The notes below the pieces were generated by a model. The model saw only the letters and a list, made by a program, of their open reading frames with translations. It did not search any database and was not told the DNA's origin. A stretch of 64,000 nucleotides of DNA from NVTR01 sp965237505 (lineage in GTDB: Bacteria; Pseudomonadota; Alphaproteobacteria; Rhodobacterales; Rhodobacteraceae), in assembly GCA_965237505.1 (NCBI GenBank), contig CBDEFR010000009.1:1674001-1738000 (forward strand), written 5' to 3'. A program made the position numbers and the translations under genes. This document shows, piece after piece, positions 18,365 through 26,427 of the stretch; position 1 is the stretch's first letter, and every line of letters starts with the position of its first letter.

Positions 18365-19575
18365 CAGGGGAATCGCATGAAGGTTATGTCCGGAGAATTT
18401 GCAGTAAGAACCGATTGTTCCATCCGGCCTTTTTGCGCATGACCCTGAGCGATTTTTTATCTTTTGCCTTGTTGAGCAGATTCATTGCCATGTGTTTGAT
18501 GACGGCAAAATTCTTGGGGCCGTGATCCTTACGAACACGGCTGTCATCATCGCGGAATGTGACGTCGAGCACCCAGTGGAGGCGGTTTTCAATCCCCCAA
18601 TGGGAGCGTACCGCATGGGCAAAGCGCGGCGCATCTTTCGGTAGAGACGAGATGAAGTATCGGGTTTGTTGTGTTGTTTTCCCGTTGCTTTCACGGATCG
18701 AGACAACGCGACCAATACTGGTCAGGCCCGCCCAACCCGGATGGCGCTCTTGCAGCCATTCTATGGTGTCACTCTGGGTGTAGGTCCGGGTCTCAATCCG
18801 ACCTTTATCGCCATCAACAGTCTGTAACGACGCAGTATTTTCATGCTCCCTCTCTTCAAACCACAGTTTCACATCCTCAAAAAGGCTGCTCTGATTTCCC
18901 TTGAGCGCCAGCACGTAGTCGGCCCCCTTGTCGCGGATTTTGCAGGCAATCTGGCGTTGGCACCCCATCGCGTCCAGCGTCACGATCGCGCCCTCAACGT
19001 GGAGCAAATCCAAGAGCAATGGAATGTCCTTGATCTCGTTCTTTTTGTGCGCACTTGCCCGCTGACCCAGTACCAGACGCAGATCATCACAGTAGGCCGA
19101 GATCAAATGCAGAGGTGTTTCACCACCGGCCTTTGACCCGCGCATCGTCTTGCCATCGACGGCCACAATCGAGCCTTCAACGCGTCCCGCCAGGCCAGCA
19201 GCCCATTGCGCAAAGGCTGTACTGAACTTCTCCGGATCAAGCAGCCGAAACACCGTTGAAAGCGTGTCATGCGAGGGAATGCCGTGCTCAAAAGGGGCCA
19301 ATTTGCGCAGAAACTTCAGCTTTTCTTCACCATATTCGACAATATCAACGACACTCTCGCCGCCCGAGACCACCGCACACAGGCTTAAAAGCAGGATCTC
19401 ATCAAGCGGGTAAAGCACCTTCGCCTGCTGGCGAGGGTCAGGGATGGCCGAAATAACAGATTGAAATGATGTAGTCTTTTCCAAAGCAAGTCCTCCAGAT
19501 GCGTGTTCTGGTGACATTGAATCAGACGTTGATGCACGTAGCAAACACGGGCCAGCTATTCATGCGATACCCCTG
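18365..19575 (-). mobile_element. ISAs1-family element, copy 1
   Basis: A 1211-bp element with ends CAGGGG(A/T)ATCGCATGAA, flanked by a perfect 10-bp duplication CCGAAACTAA at 18355-18364 and 19576-19585. It inserted 12 bp upstream of the IS5-like transposase start codon. A second copy of identical length lies in the opposite orientation at 44727-45937. Confidence 0.95.
18384..19544 (-). CDS. ISAs1-family transposase
   Basis: A 386-residue transposase with the H-repeat/ISAs1 layout. An N-terminal domain carries ISAIPDPRQQAKVLYPLDEILLLSL. The DDE core has aspartates in IVAVDGKTMRGSKA and IVTLDAMGCQRQIA, and the glutamate in SHWGIENRLHWVLDVTF. The frame is intact and the product is identical, as translated, to that of the copy at 44758-45918, so this element may be active. 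Confidence 0.94.
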   Translation of the reverse strand: MLRASTSDSMSPEHASGGLALEKTTSFQSVISAIPDPRQQAKVLYPLDEILLLSLCAVVSGGESVVDIVEYGEEKLKFLRKLAPFEHGIPSHDTLSTVFRLLDPEKFSTAFAQWAAGLAGRVEGSIVAVDGKTMRGSKAGGETPLHLISAYCDDLRLVLGQRASAHKKNEIKDIPLLLDLLHVEGAIVTLDAMGCQRQIACKIRDKGADYVLALKGNQSSLFEDVKLWFEEREHENTASLQTVDGDKGRIETRTYTQSDTIEWLQERHPGWAGLTSIGRVVSIRESNGKTTQQTRYFISSLPKDAPRFAHAVRSHWGIENRLHWVLDVTFRDDDSRVRKDHGPKNFAVIKHMAMNLLNKAKDKKSLRVMRKKAGWNNRFLLQILRT

Positions 19576-19834
19576 CCGAAACTAACAAATATTCTTGCCT
19601 TTGGGAATCCTCAAGTTATGCTGAGGTCTCTGTGCGTAATTAGAAACACATGTCATTGAAATCGGCAGAAATTCGCCAATTCACGCTGTTGTAACATTAG
19701 TCCGGATTTCGCCCAACATGCGTTGCACCCAAGTAACACAAATATCAGGTTGCAGAAAAGTGAACTAAGGCGCACTGCAATATGGCCACAATTTGGTGTA
19801 ACCAGACGCTGAATGTTGCTGCCCGAGGTCTCCA

Positions 19835-21451
19835 ATGTTTCGTCCTAATTTTGCTTCGCGTCGGATGTTTCTGTTAACCGCCGCGTCTAGCGCTGCGGTA
19901 TTGGCGTCGTCAATTGGAACGGTCTCTCAGACGCGGGTCACCGGTTTCATGCAATCGGTGGCCGAAGCCTCGTCGCGCGACAAAGCCATATCCAAGTTTT
20001 ACAAAGCAAATAATTACCAACCAGTGTGGACTGGAAGAGGCAGCAAATACCGGGCCCGTCGCCAGGCGCTTTTGAGAGCATTGGCAGCAGCGTCGGATCA
20101 TGGCTTGCCGGAAGCGGCCTACAACACCGAATTTCTGAAGGCCAACCTGAGATCGGTTAAATCCGATCGGGATCTTGGGCGGATCGAAGTCGCGCTCAGC
20201 AAGCTGTTCCTGGATTATGCGCGCGATATTCAGACCGGCGTTCTGGACCCACGGCGCGTGGACGAAGATATTGCGCGCAAAGTGCCGCTGCGCGATCGGC
20301 TCATGTTGCTGGTCAATTTTTCCAAATCCTCGCCTGCGGCCTATCTGCGTCAATTGCCGCCGAGCAATCCGGAATATGTTCGATTGATGAAACAAAAGCT
20401 GGCGATAGAGCGGCTGTTGGCCAAAGGTGGATGGGGCGCGACGGTGCCGGGCAGAAAGCTGCAACTTGGGCACAGCGGTGCAAATGTGGTGGCCTTGCGC
20501 AACCGATTGATTGCCATGGGATATATGCGCCGCAATGCCAGGCGGACATTTGACGAAAATCTGCAACTGGCCGTGCAACAGTTTCAGCTTGCGCACGGAT
20601 TGCACCCAGATGGCGTGGTCGGGCGTGGCACGCTTGGTGCCATTAATGTCTCGCCACAGAAAAGGCTGACATCCATCATCGTCGCGATGGAACGCGAACG
20701 CTGGATGAATTTTCCGCGCGGCAAGCGGCACATCCTGGTCGATCTGGCAGATTTCAGCGCCAGCATCATCGACGACGGCAAGGTGACCTTCAAGACCCGT
20801 GTTGTTGTTGGCGCCGACGAAGATGATCGCCGCAGTCCGGAATTTTCCGACGTGATGGAACATATGGTCCTGAATCCGACCTGGAATGTGCCACGCTCAA
20901 TCGTTGTCAAAGAATTTCTGCCGCTCATGCAAGAGGATCCGAACGCTGTCGGCCATTTGGAAATGTTCGACGAATTCGGCGAACCAGTTTTTCGTGATGA
21001 TGTGGATTTCAGCGATTACACAGAAGAAGATTTTCCTTTTGATCTCAAACAACCACCTTCACGCGGAAACGCCCTTGGGTTGGTCAAGTTCATGTTCCCG
21101 AACCGTTTCAACATTTACCTGCACGACACGCCTGAGAAGAACCTGTTTGGTCGTGAATCACGGGCGTTTAGCCACGGCTGTATACGATTGCATGACCCGT
21201 TTGACTTTGCCTATGCCTTGCTTCGCAGACAAGTGGAAAATCCCGAAGCATATTTTCGGTCAGAGTTAAGCAGCGGCGAGGAATCGGTGATCCCCCTGAT
21301 AGAACACATTCCGGTCCATCTGGTTTACCGGACTGCGTTCACATCGGCTAAAGGAGACATTAGTTTCCGGCGCGATTTTTATGGCCGCGACGCCAAGATT
21401 TTTGCCGCGCTAAGATATGCCGGGGTGGAACTGCGCGCCGGTAAAAGCTAA
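19835..21451 (+). CDS. Exported L,D-transpeptidase with peptidoglycan-binding domain
   Basis: Cross-links or modifies peptidoglycan in the periplasm. The 538-residue protein starts with a twin-arginine-like signal (SRRMFLLTAASSAAVLASS). A scaffold domain follows, then a peptidoglycan-binding domain (about residues 205-265, GHSGANVVALRNRLIAMGYM...LAVQQFQLAHGL). The YkuD catalytic domain carries the cysteine motif FSHGCIRLHDP. This is the architecture of E. coli YcbB/LdtD. It precedes lpxD, so cell-envelope functions are grouped. The upstream 200 bp lies next to the IS5-like element. Confidence 0.92.
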   Translation: MFRPNFASRRMFLLTAASSAAVLASSIGTVSQTRVTGFMQSVAEASSRDKAISKFYKANNYQPVWTGRGSKYRARRQALLRALAAASDHGLPEAAYNTEFLKANLRSVKSDRDLGRIEVALSKLFLDYARDIQTGVLDPRRVDEDIARKVPLRDRLMLLVNFSKSSPAAYLRQLPPSNPEYVRLMKQKLAIERLLAKGGWGATVPGRKLQLGHSGANVVALRNRLIAMGYMRRNARRTFDENLQLAVQQFQLAHGLHPDGVVGRGTLGAINVSPQKRLTSIIVAMERERWMNFPRGKRHILVDLADFSASIIDDGKVTFKTRVVVGADEDDRRSPEFSDVMEHMVLNPTWNVPRSIVVKEFLPLMQEDPNAVGHLEMFDEFGEPVFRDDVDFSDYTEEDFPFDLKQPPSRGNALGLVKFMFPNRFNIYLHDTPEKNLFGRESRAFSHGCIRLHDPFDFAYALLRRQVENPEAYFRSELSSGEESVIPLIEHIPVHLVYRTAFTSAKGDISFRRDFYGRDAKIFAALRYAGVELRAGKS

Positions 21452-21497
21452 GTTTCCCTACGTCAGGAGCGTTGCGTTCCGGTTGCGGGAGGGTGGC

Positions 21498-22595
21498 TTG
21501 GCCAATTACACAATCAGCGAAATTGCAAAGGCATTGTCGGCGCGTGCTGTCGGTGACGGCCGTATCTTGATATCGGCGGCCTGCGAGCCGGCTGATGCCG
21601 GCGCAGATCAACTCGCGGTCGCCATGGAGCCCCGTTATGCAGATGGACTTGCCAAAGGGCAGGCCCGGGCCGCGATAATGTGGCACGATGCTGACTGGGA
21701 GTCTTTTGGCCTGGAAGCGGCGATCTTGGTTGATCGGCCAAGGCTGGCCATGGCGGCGCTGACAAATCACCTCAAGGTCGGTCAGGCCGAATCTTCCGAA
21801 GTGCATTCAACGGCTGTTATCGATCCATCGGCGCATTTGGGTGATGACGTGTCAATTGGACCTTTTGTGGTCATCAGCGCCGATGTGGTGCTCGGAAACC
21901 GGGTCAAGATTGCGTCCCATTGCAGCATCGGTAACAGCTCAACGATTGGCTCTGACAGCGTGCTTCAACCCGGCGTGCGCATCGGTCCCCAAGTTCGGAT
22001 CGGCGCACGGTTCGCGGCACATCCGGGCGTGGTGATTGGATCCGATGGATTCTCATTTGTGACTGCAGAGAAATCATCGGCCGATGTATTTCGCGAGACT
22101 CGGGACGGGAGTGTGGATAATCAAACTGATCAGAGATGGATCAAGATCCACTCACTTGGCGGCGTTGTAATTGGCGATGACGTTGAAATTGGCGCAAATT
22201 CAAATGTTGATGCAGGCACAATTCGCCCGACGATTTTGGGCAGCGGCACCAAGATCGACGCATTGGTTCAGATTGCGCATAATGTGCGGATCGGATCCAA
22301 TTGCCTGCTGTGCGGCCAGGTTGGGATCGCGGGATCAGTCAGTCTGGGCAATAACGTGGTTCTGGGAGGGCGGGCCGGCGTGACTGACAATGTAACTGTC
22401 GGCGACGGAGTGATTGCCGGGATCGGAACCATAATCCGCTCCAACGCGCCAGCCGGCAGGGTACTTTGGGGCATTCCGGCTACAAAATTGGAAACTCAAA
22501 TCGAAATCTACAAAGCGCTCAGACGCTTGCCACGGTTATTTCGAGATGTGGCAATGCTGAAGAATTCGGTTTCAAAATCGGGCCACAAGGACTAA
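21498..22595 (+). CDS. lpxD: UDP-3-O-acylglucosamine N-acyltransferase
   Basis: Adds the second 3-hydroxyacyl chain to the lipid A precursor. The 365-residue protein has the N-terminal uridine-binding domain, then a long run of hexapeptide repeats. The catalytic histidine is in LVQIAHNVRIGSN, and the GGRAGVTDNVTVGDG coil is present. I chose TTG at 21498 (reads as M-ANYTISEIAKAL) because it follows GGGAGG and matches the family start; the frame is open upstream. It heads a group with an acyl carrier protein and a ketosynthase, so acyl-chain supply for lipid A is plausible. Confidence 0.9.
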   Translation: MANYTISEIAKALSARAVGDGRILISAACEPADAGADQLAVAMEPRYADGLAKGQARAAIMWHDADWESFGLEAAILVDRPRLAMAALTNHLKVGQAESSEVHSTAVIDPSAHLGDDVSIGPFVVISADVVLGNRVKIASHCSIGNSSTIGSDSVLQPGVRIGPQVRIGARFAAHPGVVIGSDGFSFVTAEKSSADVFRETRDGSVDNQTDQRWIKIHSLGGVVIGDDVEIGANSNVDAGTIRPTILGSGTKIDALVQIAHNVRIGSNCLLCGQVGIAGSVSLGNNVVLGGRAGVTDNVTVGDGVIAGIGTIIRSNAPAGRVLWGIPATKLETQIEIYKALRRLPRLFRDVAMLKNSVSKSGHKD

Positions 22596-22624
22596 ACGAC
22601 GCGATAGAATGGGTTTGAAAAGTC

Positions 22625-22891
22625 ATGGCCGTCGACATCCAGAATAAGGTTCTTGCGATTATTGCGGAGCAGGCGATGCTGGACCTGTCAGATGTTTCGA
22701 TGGACCAGACGCTGGAAGATCTGGGGATCGATAGTTTGGGTTTGGTCGAATCAATATTTGCGATAGAAGAAGCATTTGACGTGGATGTTCCTTTCAACGC
22801 CAATTCCCCGGGCGAAAGCGACTTTGATCTCTCATCAGTCGCATCTATTGTAACCGCAGTTGAAAATCTGGTCACCGAAAAGGCAACATGA
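22625..22891 (+). CDS. Acyl carrier protein (second-type)
   Basis: An 88-residue acyl carrier protein. The 4'-phosphopantetheine serine is in LGIDSLGLVESIFAIEEAF. It is less acidic than housekeeping AcpP and lacks its usual DSLDTVEL signature, which points to a dedicated carrier. Its stop overlaps the start of the following ketosynthase (ATGA). With lpxD upstream, it may carry a special 3-hydroxy or long acyl chain for lipid A, by analogy with AcpXL clusters of rhizobia. That analogy is an inference. Confidence 0.88.
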   Translation: MAVDIQNKVLAIIAEQAMLDLSDVSMDQTLEDLGIDSLGLVESIFAIEEAFDVDVPFNANSPGESDFDLSSVASIVTAVENLVTEKAT

Positions 22892-24096
22892 AACGGGTTG
22901 TCATTACCGGTGCCGGCACCATCAATGCACTTGGCCGGACGGTTCCTGAAACCATGAAGGCGATGGCCGAGGGTCGTTGCGGCATTTGTGAACTGGATAT
23001 TCGTGACGTGGACCGGCTGTCGGTGCGGATTGGCGGTCAGGTCAAAGAGTATGAGCCAGAAGCGCATTTCAATCGCCAGCAAATCTCGCTGTACGACCGT
23101 TTCACGCAATTCACACTGTTAGCGGCCAAAGAAGCAATTTCGCAGTCCGGGCTGCGTTTTGCAGGTGATCTGGCAGCGCGATCCGGCGTGATCCTTGGCA
23201 CCGCGGGTGGTGGCGTCAATACCTGGGACGAAAACTATCGCACGGTTTACGAAGAAGGCAAAAACCGGGTTCATCCGTTTGTGGTGCCAAAGCTGATGAA
23301 TAACGCGGCTGCCAGCCATGTGTCGATGGAATACAATCTAAAGGGGCCTTCTTTCACGGTTGCGACCGCCTGTGCGTCGTCCAACCATGCTATGGGGCAA
23401 GCCTTTCACATGATCCGCGCCGACATGACCAAAGTGATGGTTACCGGCGGCTCGGAATCGATGCTGTGCTTTGGTGGCGTGAAAGCGTGGGAAGGCTTGC
23501 GGGTCATGTCCAATGATGCGTGCCGCCCGTTTTCGGCCAATCGCAACGGCATGGTCCAAGGCGAAGGCGGGGCGATATTTGTGTTTGAAGAATATGAAAA
23601 CGCGCGGGCGCGCGGTGCGGAATTATTGGCAGAGGTGGCCGGATTTGCGATGACGTCTGACGCCGCAGATATCGTGATGCCGTCCAAACAAGGGGCGGCG
23701 CGGGCGATATCGGGGGCGATGAAGGATGCCAGGATCAACCGCGAAGAAATTGGCTATATCAACGCGCACGGTACCGGCACTGCCGCCAACGACAAAACCG
23801 AATGCGCGGCTGTCGCCGATGTATTTGGCCACCATGCCGACCGGTTGATGATTTCTTCGACCAAATCAATGCATGGGCATCTGATCGGCGGCACCGGCGC
23901 GGTCGAGCTTGTGGCCTGTATAATGGCGCTGCGCGACGGGATCATTGCCCCAACAATTGGTTATCAAGAACCCGATCCGGAATGTGCACTGGACGTGGTG
24001 CCAAACCAAGCCCGCGAAGCCAAAGTCAAGATGGTGCTGAGCAACGCTTTTGCCTTTGGAGGCCTGAACGCGGTGTTGGCGCTGCGGCGAATATAA
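22888..24096 (+). CDS. Beta-ketoacyl-ACP synthase (FabF-like)
   Basis: A 402-residue condensing enzyme extending acyl-ACP with malonyl-ACP. The catalytic triad is intact: cysteine in VATACASSNHAMG, histidine in INAHGTGTAANDKTE, and histidine in KSMHGHLIGGTGAVE. The C-terminal FAFGGLNAVLAL is also typical. It is translationally coupled to the acyl carrier protein, so the pair is likely a dedicated chain-elongation module and not the housekeeping FabF. Confidence 0.93.
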   Translation: MKRVVITGAGTINALGRTVPETMKAMAEGRCGICELDIRDVDRLSVRIGGQVKEYEPEAHFNRQQISLYDRFTQFTLLAAKEAISQSGLRFAGDLAARSGVILGTAGGGVNTWDENYRTVYEEGKNRVHPFVVPKLMNNAAASHVSMEYNLKGPSFTVATACASSNHAMGQAFHMIRADMTKVMVTGGSESMLCFGGVKAWEGLRVMSNDACRPFSANRNGMVQGEGGAIFVFEEYENARARGAELLAEVAGFAMTSDAADIVMPSKQGAARAISGAMKDARINREEIGYINAHGTGTAANDKTECAAVADVFGHHADRLMISSTKSMHGHLIGGTGAVELVACIMALRDGIIAPTIGYQEPDPECALDVVPNQAREAKVKMVLSNAFAFGGLNAVLALRRI

Positions 24097-24118
24097 CCAG
24101 CCACCCGCTCACGCGCAT

Positions 24119-24748
24119 TCATTGGCTGGCGTTTGCCGCATTGGATGCCTGGACCGCAGCAAATCCGGCGGTGAAGCCAGTCAGGCTAAGCGTCAGCCTG
24201 ACCCGCGTGTCAGGCGACGCGAGCGGCACAATAGTGACATAGGCATTGGCGCCGCGCTTTAGATTTCCCAAATCACCGGCAGTGAACCCAATCCGGGCAT
24301 AGCAGCCCTGCACCGAGCACCAGCTAAATGGGTACCGCTTCGCAGCGCCGCTATCTACGCTAATTGTGACTTGCCGTGTCAGAAGCGTCCCCAGGGGCAC
24401 CGCCACCGTCGCACCGGCAATGGCCCGCTGGCCTTCGGGGAACTCAAACAAAGTAATTTCGGCGACCGAATTGCCGTTATCGTCGCGCATGAGCTGGTAG
24501 AGTTGGCAGGGGTCGCGTCCGTCTTCGGAGCGCACACATCGCAACTGCCACTCGCCATGAACTTCGCGGGTATAGGTGGTGCCGATCTGATCTTCCGGGT
24601 TCACCTGTTCGCCGAGCGCCAGTTCTTCTTCTGCCAGACCGCCTGCTTCCAAAGTTTCAGGCGCTGCCGTGTCTTGCGCTGTGGCCTGGACGGTTTGAGC
24701 CAGGAATAGGAATGCGATGAACGGTACAAGCTTAATGAATTTCGGCAT
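24119..24748 (-). CDS. IalB-family exported protein
   Basis: A 209-residue protein with a cleavable signal peptide (KLVPFIAFLFLAQTVQATAQ) and an acidic linker, then the invasion-associated-locus-B domain. Characteristic segments are EVHGEWQLRCVRSEDGRDPCQLYQLM, with paired cysteines, and YPFSWCSVQGCYARIGFT. The family is common in free-living alphaproteobacteria; despite its name, its role is not established. It is convergent with the ketosynthase gene. Confidence 0.9.
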   Translation of the reverse strand: MPKFIKLVPFIAFLFLAQTVQATAQDTAAPETLEAGGLAEEELALGEQVNPEDQIGTTYTREVHGEWQLRCVRSEDGRDPCQLYQLMRDDNGNSVAEITLFEFPEGQRAIAGATVAVPLGTLLTRQVTISVDSGAAKRYPFSWCSVQGCYARIGFTAGDLGNLKRGANAYVTIVPLASPDTRVRLTLSLTGFTAGFAAVQASNAANASQ

Positions 24749-24888
24749 TATGAATCCAAGAGGTTATTTCAGTTTGATCCCGATTAGCACAGCCCAATAC
24801 TCATGTCAGATAGGAATTCTGCGATGCTTGCGAGTCAGTGGATTATTGCCAGAGTGGACTGGCACACCATCCTGGCCTCAACAACCAG

Positions 24889-24913
24889 AAAAGGGGCCGA
24901 GCGGGCCCCTTTT
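24889..24913. terminator. Bidirectional rho-independent terminator with no obvious gene
   Basis: AAAAGGGGCC and GGCCCCTTTT form a perfect 10-bp stem around GAGCG. The stem ends in T4 on the plus strand and also on the minus strand. No plus-strand ORF leads into it. It may end a small RNA starting near 24810 or may once have served a minus-strand gene removed by the ISs. Confidence 0.75.
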
Positions 24914-25006
24914 CCGTAGTATATTTTTCTCCCTGTCGGACTGGCCGACTTTGTGTCGCGGACGCTATGACGTTTGGTTGCAGGCGTCAACTGTGCTCAC
25001 GATCAA

Positions 25007-26410
25007 TGTCGGTAACACGCGATATGTCCGGTTTATGTACCAGATGATCTGTCCGGTTTTAGAACGCCTCCAAGCCATGGAGGGAGGCGATGCGTCGGAC
25101 GGAGCAGGTACAGGGACTGAGATTGATGAAGTTCGAGGAGGTTTATGGGTGCACCCATCGGGGTGGCTTGAGACAGGCGGAGGCGGCGGAGGTTCTGGGT
25201 GTCTCGGAGCGCACCTTCCGGCGCTGGCGCGACCGCTACGAGGCGGAGGGAGCCGACGGTCTCTACGACCGCCGCCTGGGCCGCCTCTCGGCGCGGCGCG
25301 CGCCGGTGGACGAGGTGGCGCGGGTGCTGGAGTTGTTCGACACCCGCTACTGGGACTTCACGGCCAAGCACTTCCACGAGAAGCTGGTGGCCGATCACGG
25401 CTTCAAGCGCAGCTACAACTGGCTGCGGCTGAGCTTGCAAGCCCATGGGCGCAGGCGCGCGGCGCCCAGGCGTGGGGCGCACCGGCGCAAGCGGCCGCGC
25501 CGTGCCTTGCCCGGCATGATGTTGCACCAGGACGGCTCGAGCCACGAGTGGGTCCCCGGTCGATGGTGGGACCTGATCGTCACCATGGACGATGCGACCA
25601 GCGATATCTACTCGGCCTTCTTCGTCGCCGAAGAGGGCACCATGTCGAGCTTCCAGGGGGTGTCCGAGGCGATCCGGACCAAGGGCCTGTTCTGCTCGCT
25701 CTACGCCGACCGCGCCAGCCACTACTGGAACACGCCCGAGGCCGGCGGCAAGGTGGACAAGGACACCCCGACCCAGGTCGGCCGCGCCCTGGCGCAGCTC
25801 GGCATCGAGCTGATCCCGGCCTACTCGCCCGAGGCAAGGGGGCGCTCGGAGCGCATGTTCGGCACCTTGCAGAAGCGCCTGCCCCAGGAACTCAGGCTCG
25901 CCGGCATCACCGACATGGTCGAGGCCAACCGCTTCCTCAAGGAGGTCTTCCTGCCACAACACAACGCCCGCTTCGCGACCCCGGCCGAGGACCGGGGCAC
26001 CGCCTTCGTCCCCTTCACCGGCGCGCTCGACGACATCCTGTGCATCCACGAGGAACGCACCGTCTCAAACGACAACACGGTGCGCTACAAGCGCCTGGCA
26101 CTTCAGATCCCCGCTGGCCGCCACCGCCGCCATTACGTCAAGGCCAGGGTCCGCGTCCACGAATACCCCGACGGCACAATGGCCGTCTTCCATGGACCGC
26201 GATGTCTGGCGCGATACCACGCCGATGGCCAACCGATCGACTGCCAAACCCGCGAGGCCGCGTGACCCGCTTCGACGCGACCGACCGGCGCCCTGTGGAC
26301 AAGTGGACAGCCGCTCCGCGACCGACCACTTCCCCACAGGGCCAGAAACCGCAACAGAAGCGGTCAACTCATATGGTACATAAACCGGTCAACTCAGAAT
26401 GTTCTCGACA
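25007..26410 (+). mobile_element. IS1202/ISNCY-type element, tandem copy 1
   Basis: A 1404-bp element with ends TGTCGGTAACA and its partner TGTCGAGAACA, both leading into CGGTTTATGTACCA. The left flank has CTGTGCTCACGATCAA (24991-25006). The same sequence plus one T separates it from copy 2 (26411-26427). The copies are head to tail and share the duplicated target. Confidence 0.9.
25090..26265 (+). CDS. ISNCY/IS1202-type transposase, copy 1
   Basis: A 391-residue transposase with an N-terminal helix-turn-helix (AEAAEVLGVSERTFRRWRDR) and a retroviral-type integrase core. Candidate DDE residues are in MMLHQDGSSHEW, SLYADRASHYW and ARGRSERMFGTL. It differs from copy 2 at only a few residues, such as RQAEAAEV against SQAEAAEV, ADGLYDRR against ADGIYDRR, and AIRTKG against AIRAKG. 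The frame is intact. A 583-codon open frame on the same strand over this element is a high-GC shadow. Confidence 0.92.
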   Translation: MRRTEQVQGLRLMKFEEVYGCTHRGGLRQAEAAEVLGVSERTFRRWRDRYEAEGADGLYDRRLGRLSARRAPVDEVARVLELFDTRYWDFTAKHFHEKLVADHGFKRSYNWLRLSLQAHGRRRAAPRRGAHRRKRPRRALPGMMLHQDGSSHEWVPGRWWDLIVTMDDATSDIYSAFFVAEEGTMSSFQGVSEAIRTKGLFCSLYADRASHYWNTPEAGGKVDKDTPTQVGRALAQLGIELIPAYSPEARGRSERMFGTLQKRLPQELRLAGITDMVEANRFLKEVFLPQHNARFATPAEDRGTAFVPFTGALDDILCIHEERTVSNDNTVRYKRLALQIPAGRHRRHYVKARVRVHEYPDGTMAVFHGPRCLARYHADGQPIDCQTREAA

Positions 26411-26427
26411 CTGTGCTCACGATCAAT

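Larger units (their letters stand above)
17200..19631 (-). mobile_element. IS5-family element, interrupted by ISAs1
   Basis: AGAGACCTCAGCATAA at 17200-17215 and its reverse complement ending at 19631 form the terminal repeats. Removing the ISAs1 and one 10-bp duplication leaves about 1.2 kb, the right size for IS5. No matching target duplication is visible outside the ends (TGATTT on the left, GTGCGT on the right), which suggests later rearrangement or a loss at one edge. It sits between the lysC promoter side and the L,D-transpeptidase promoter. Confidence 0.8.

Noticed and set aside
24781..24890. A tRNA-like stretch before the orphan terminator
   Set aside because: No cloverleaf, TTCGAATC-type T-arm or CCA end could be drawn.
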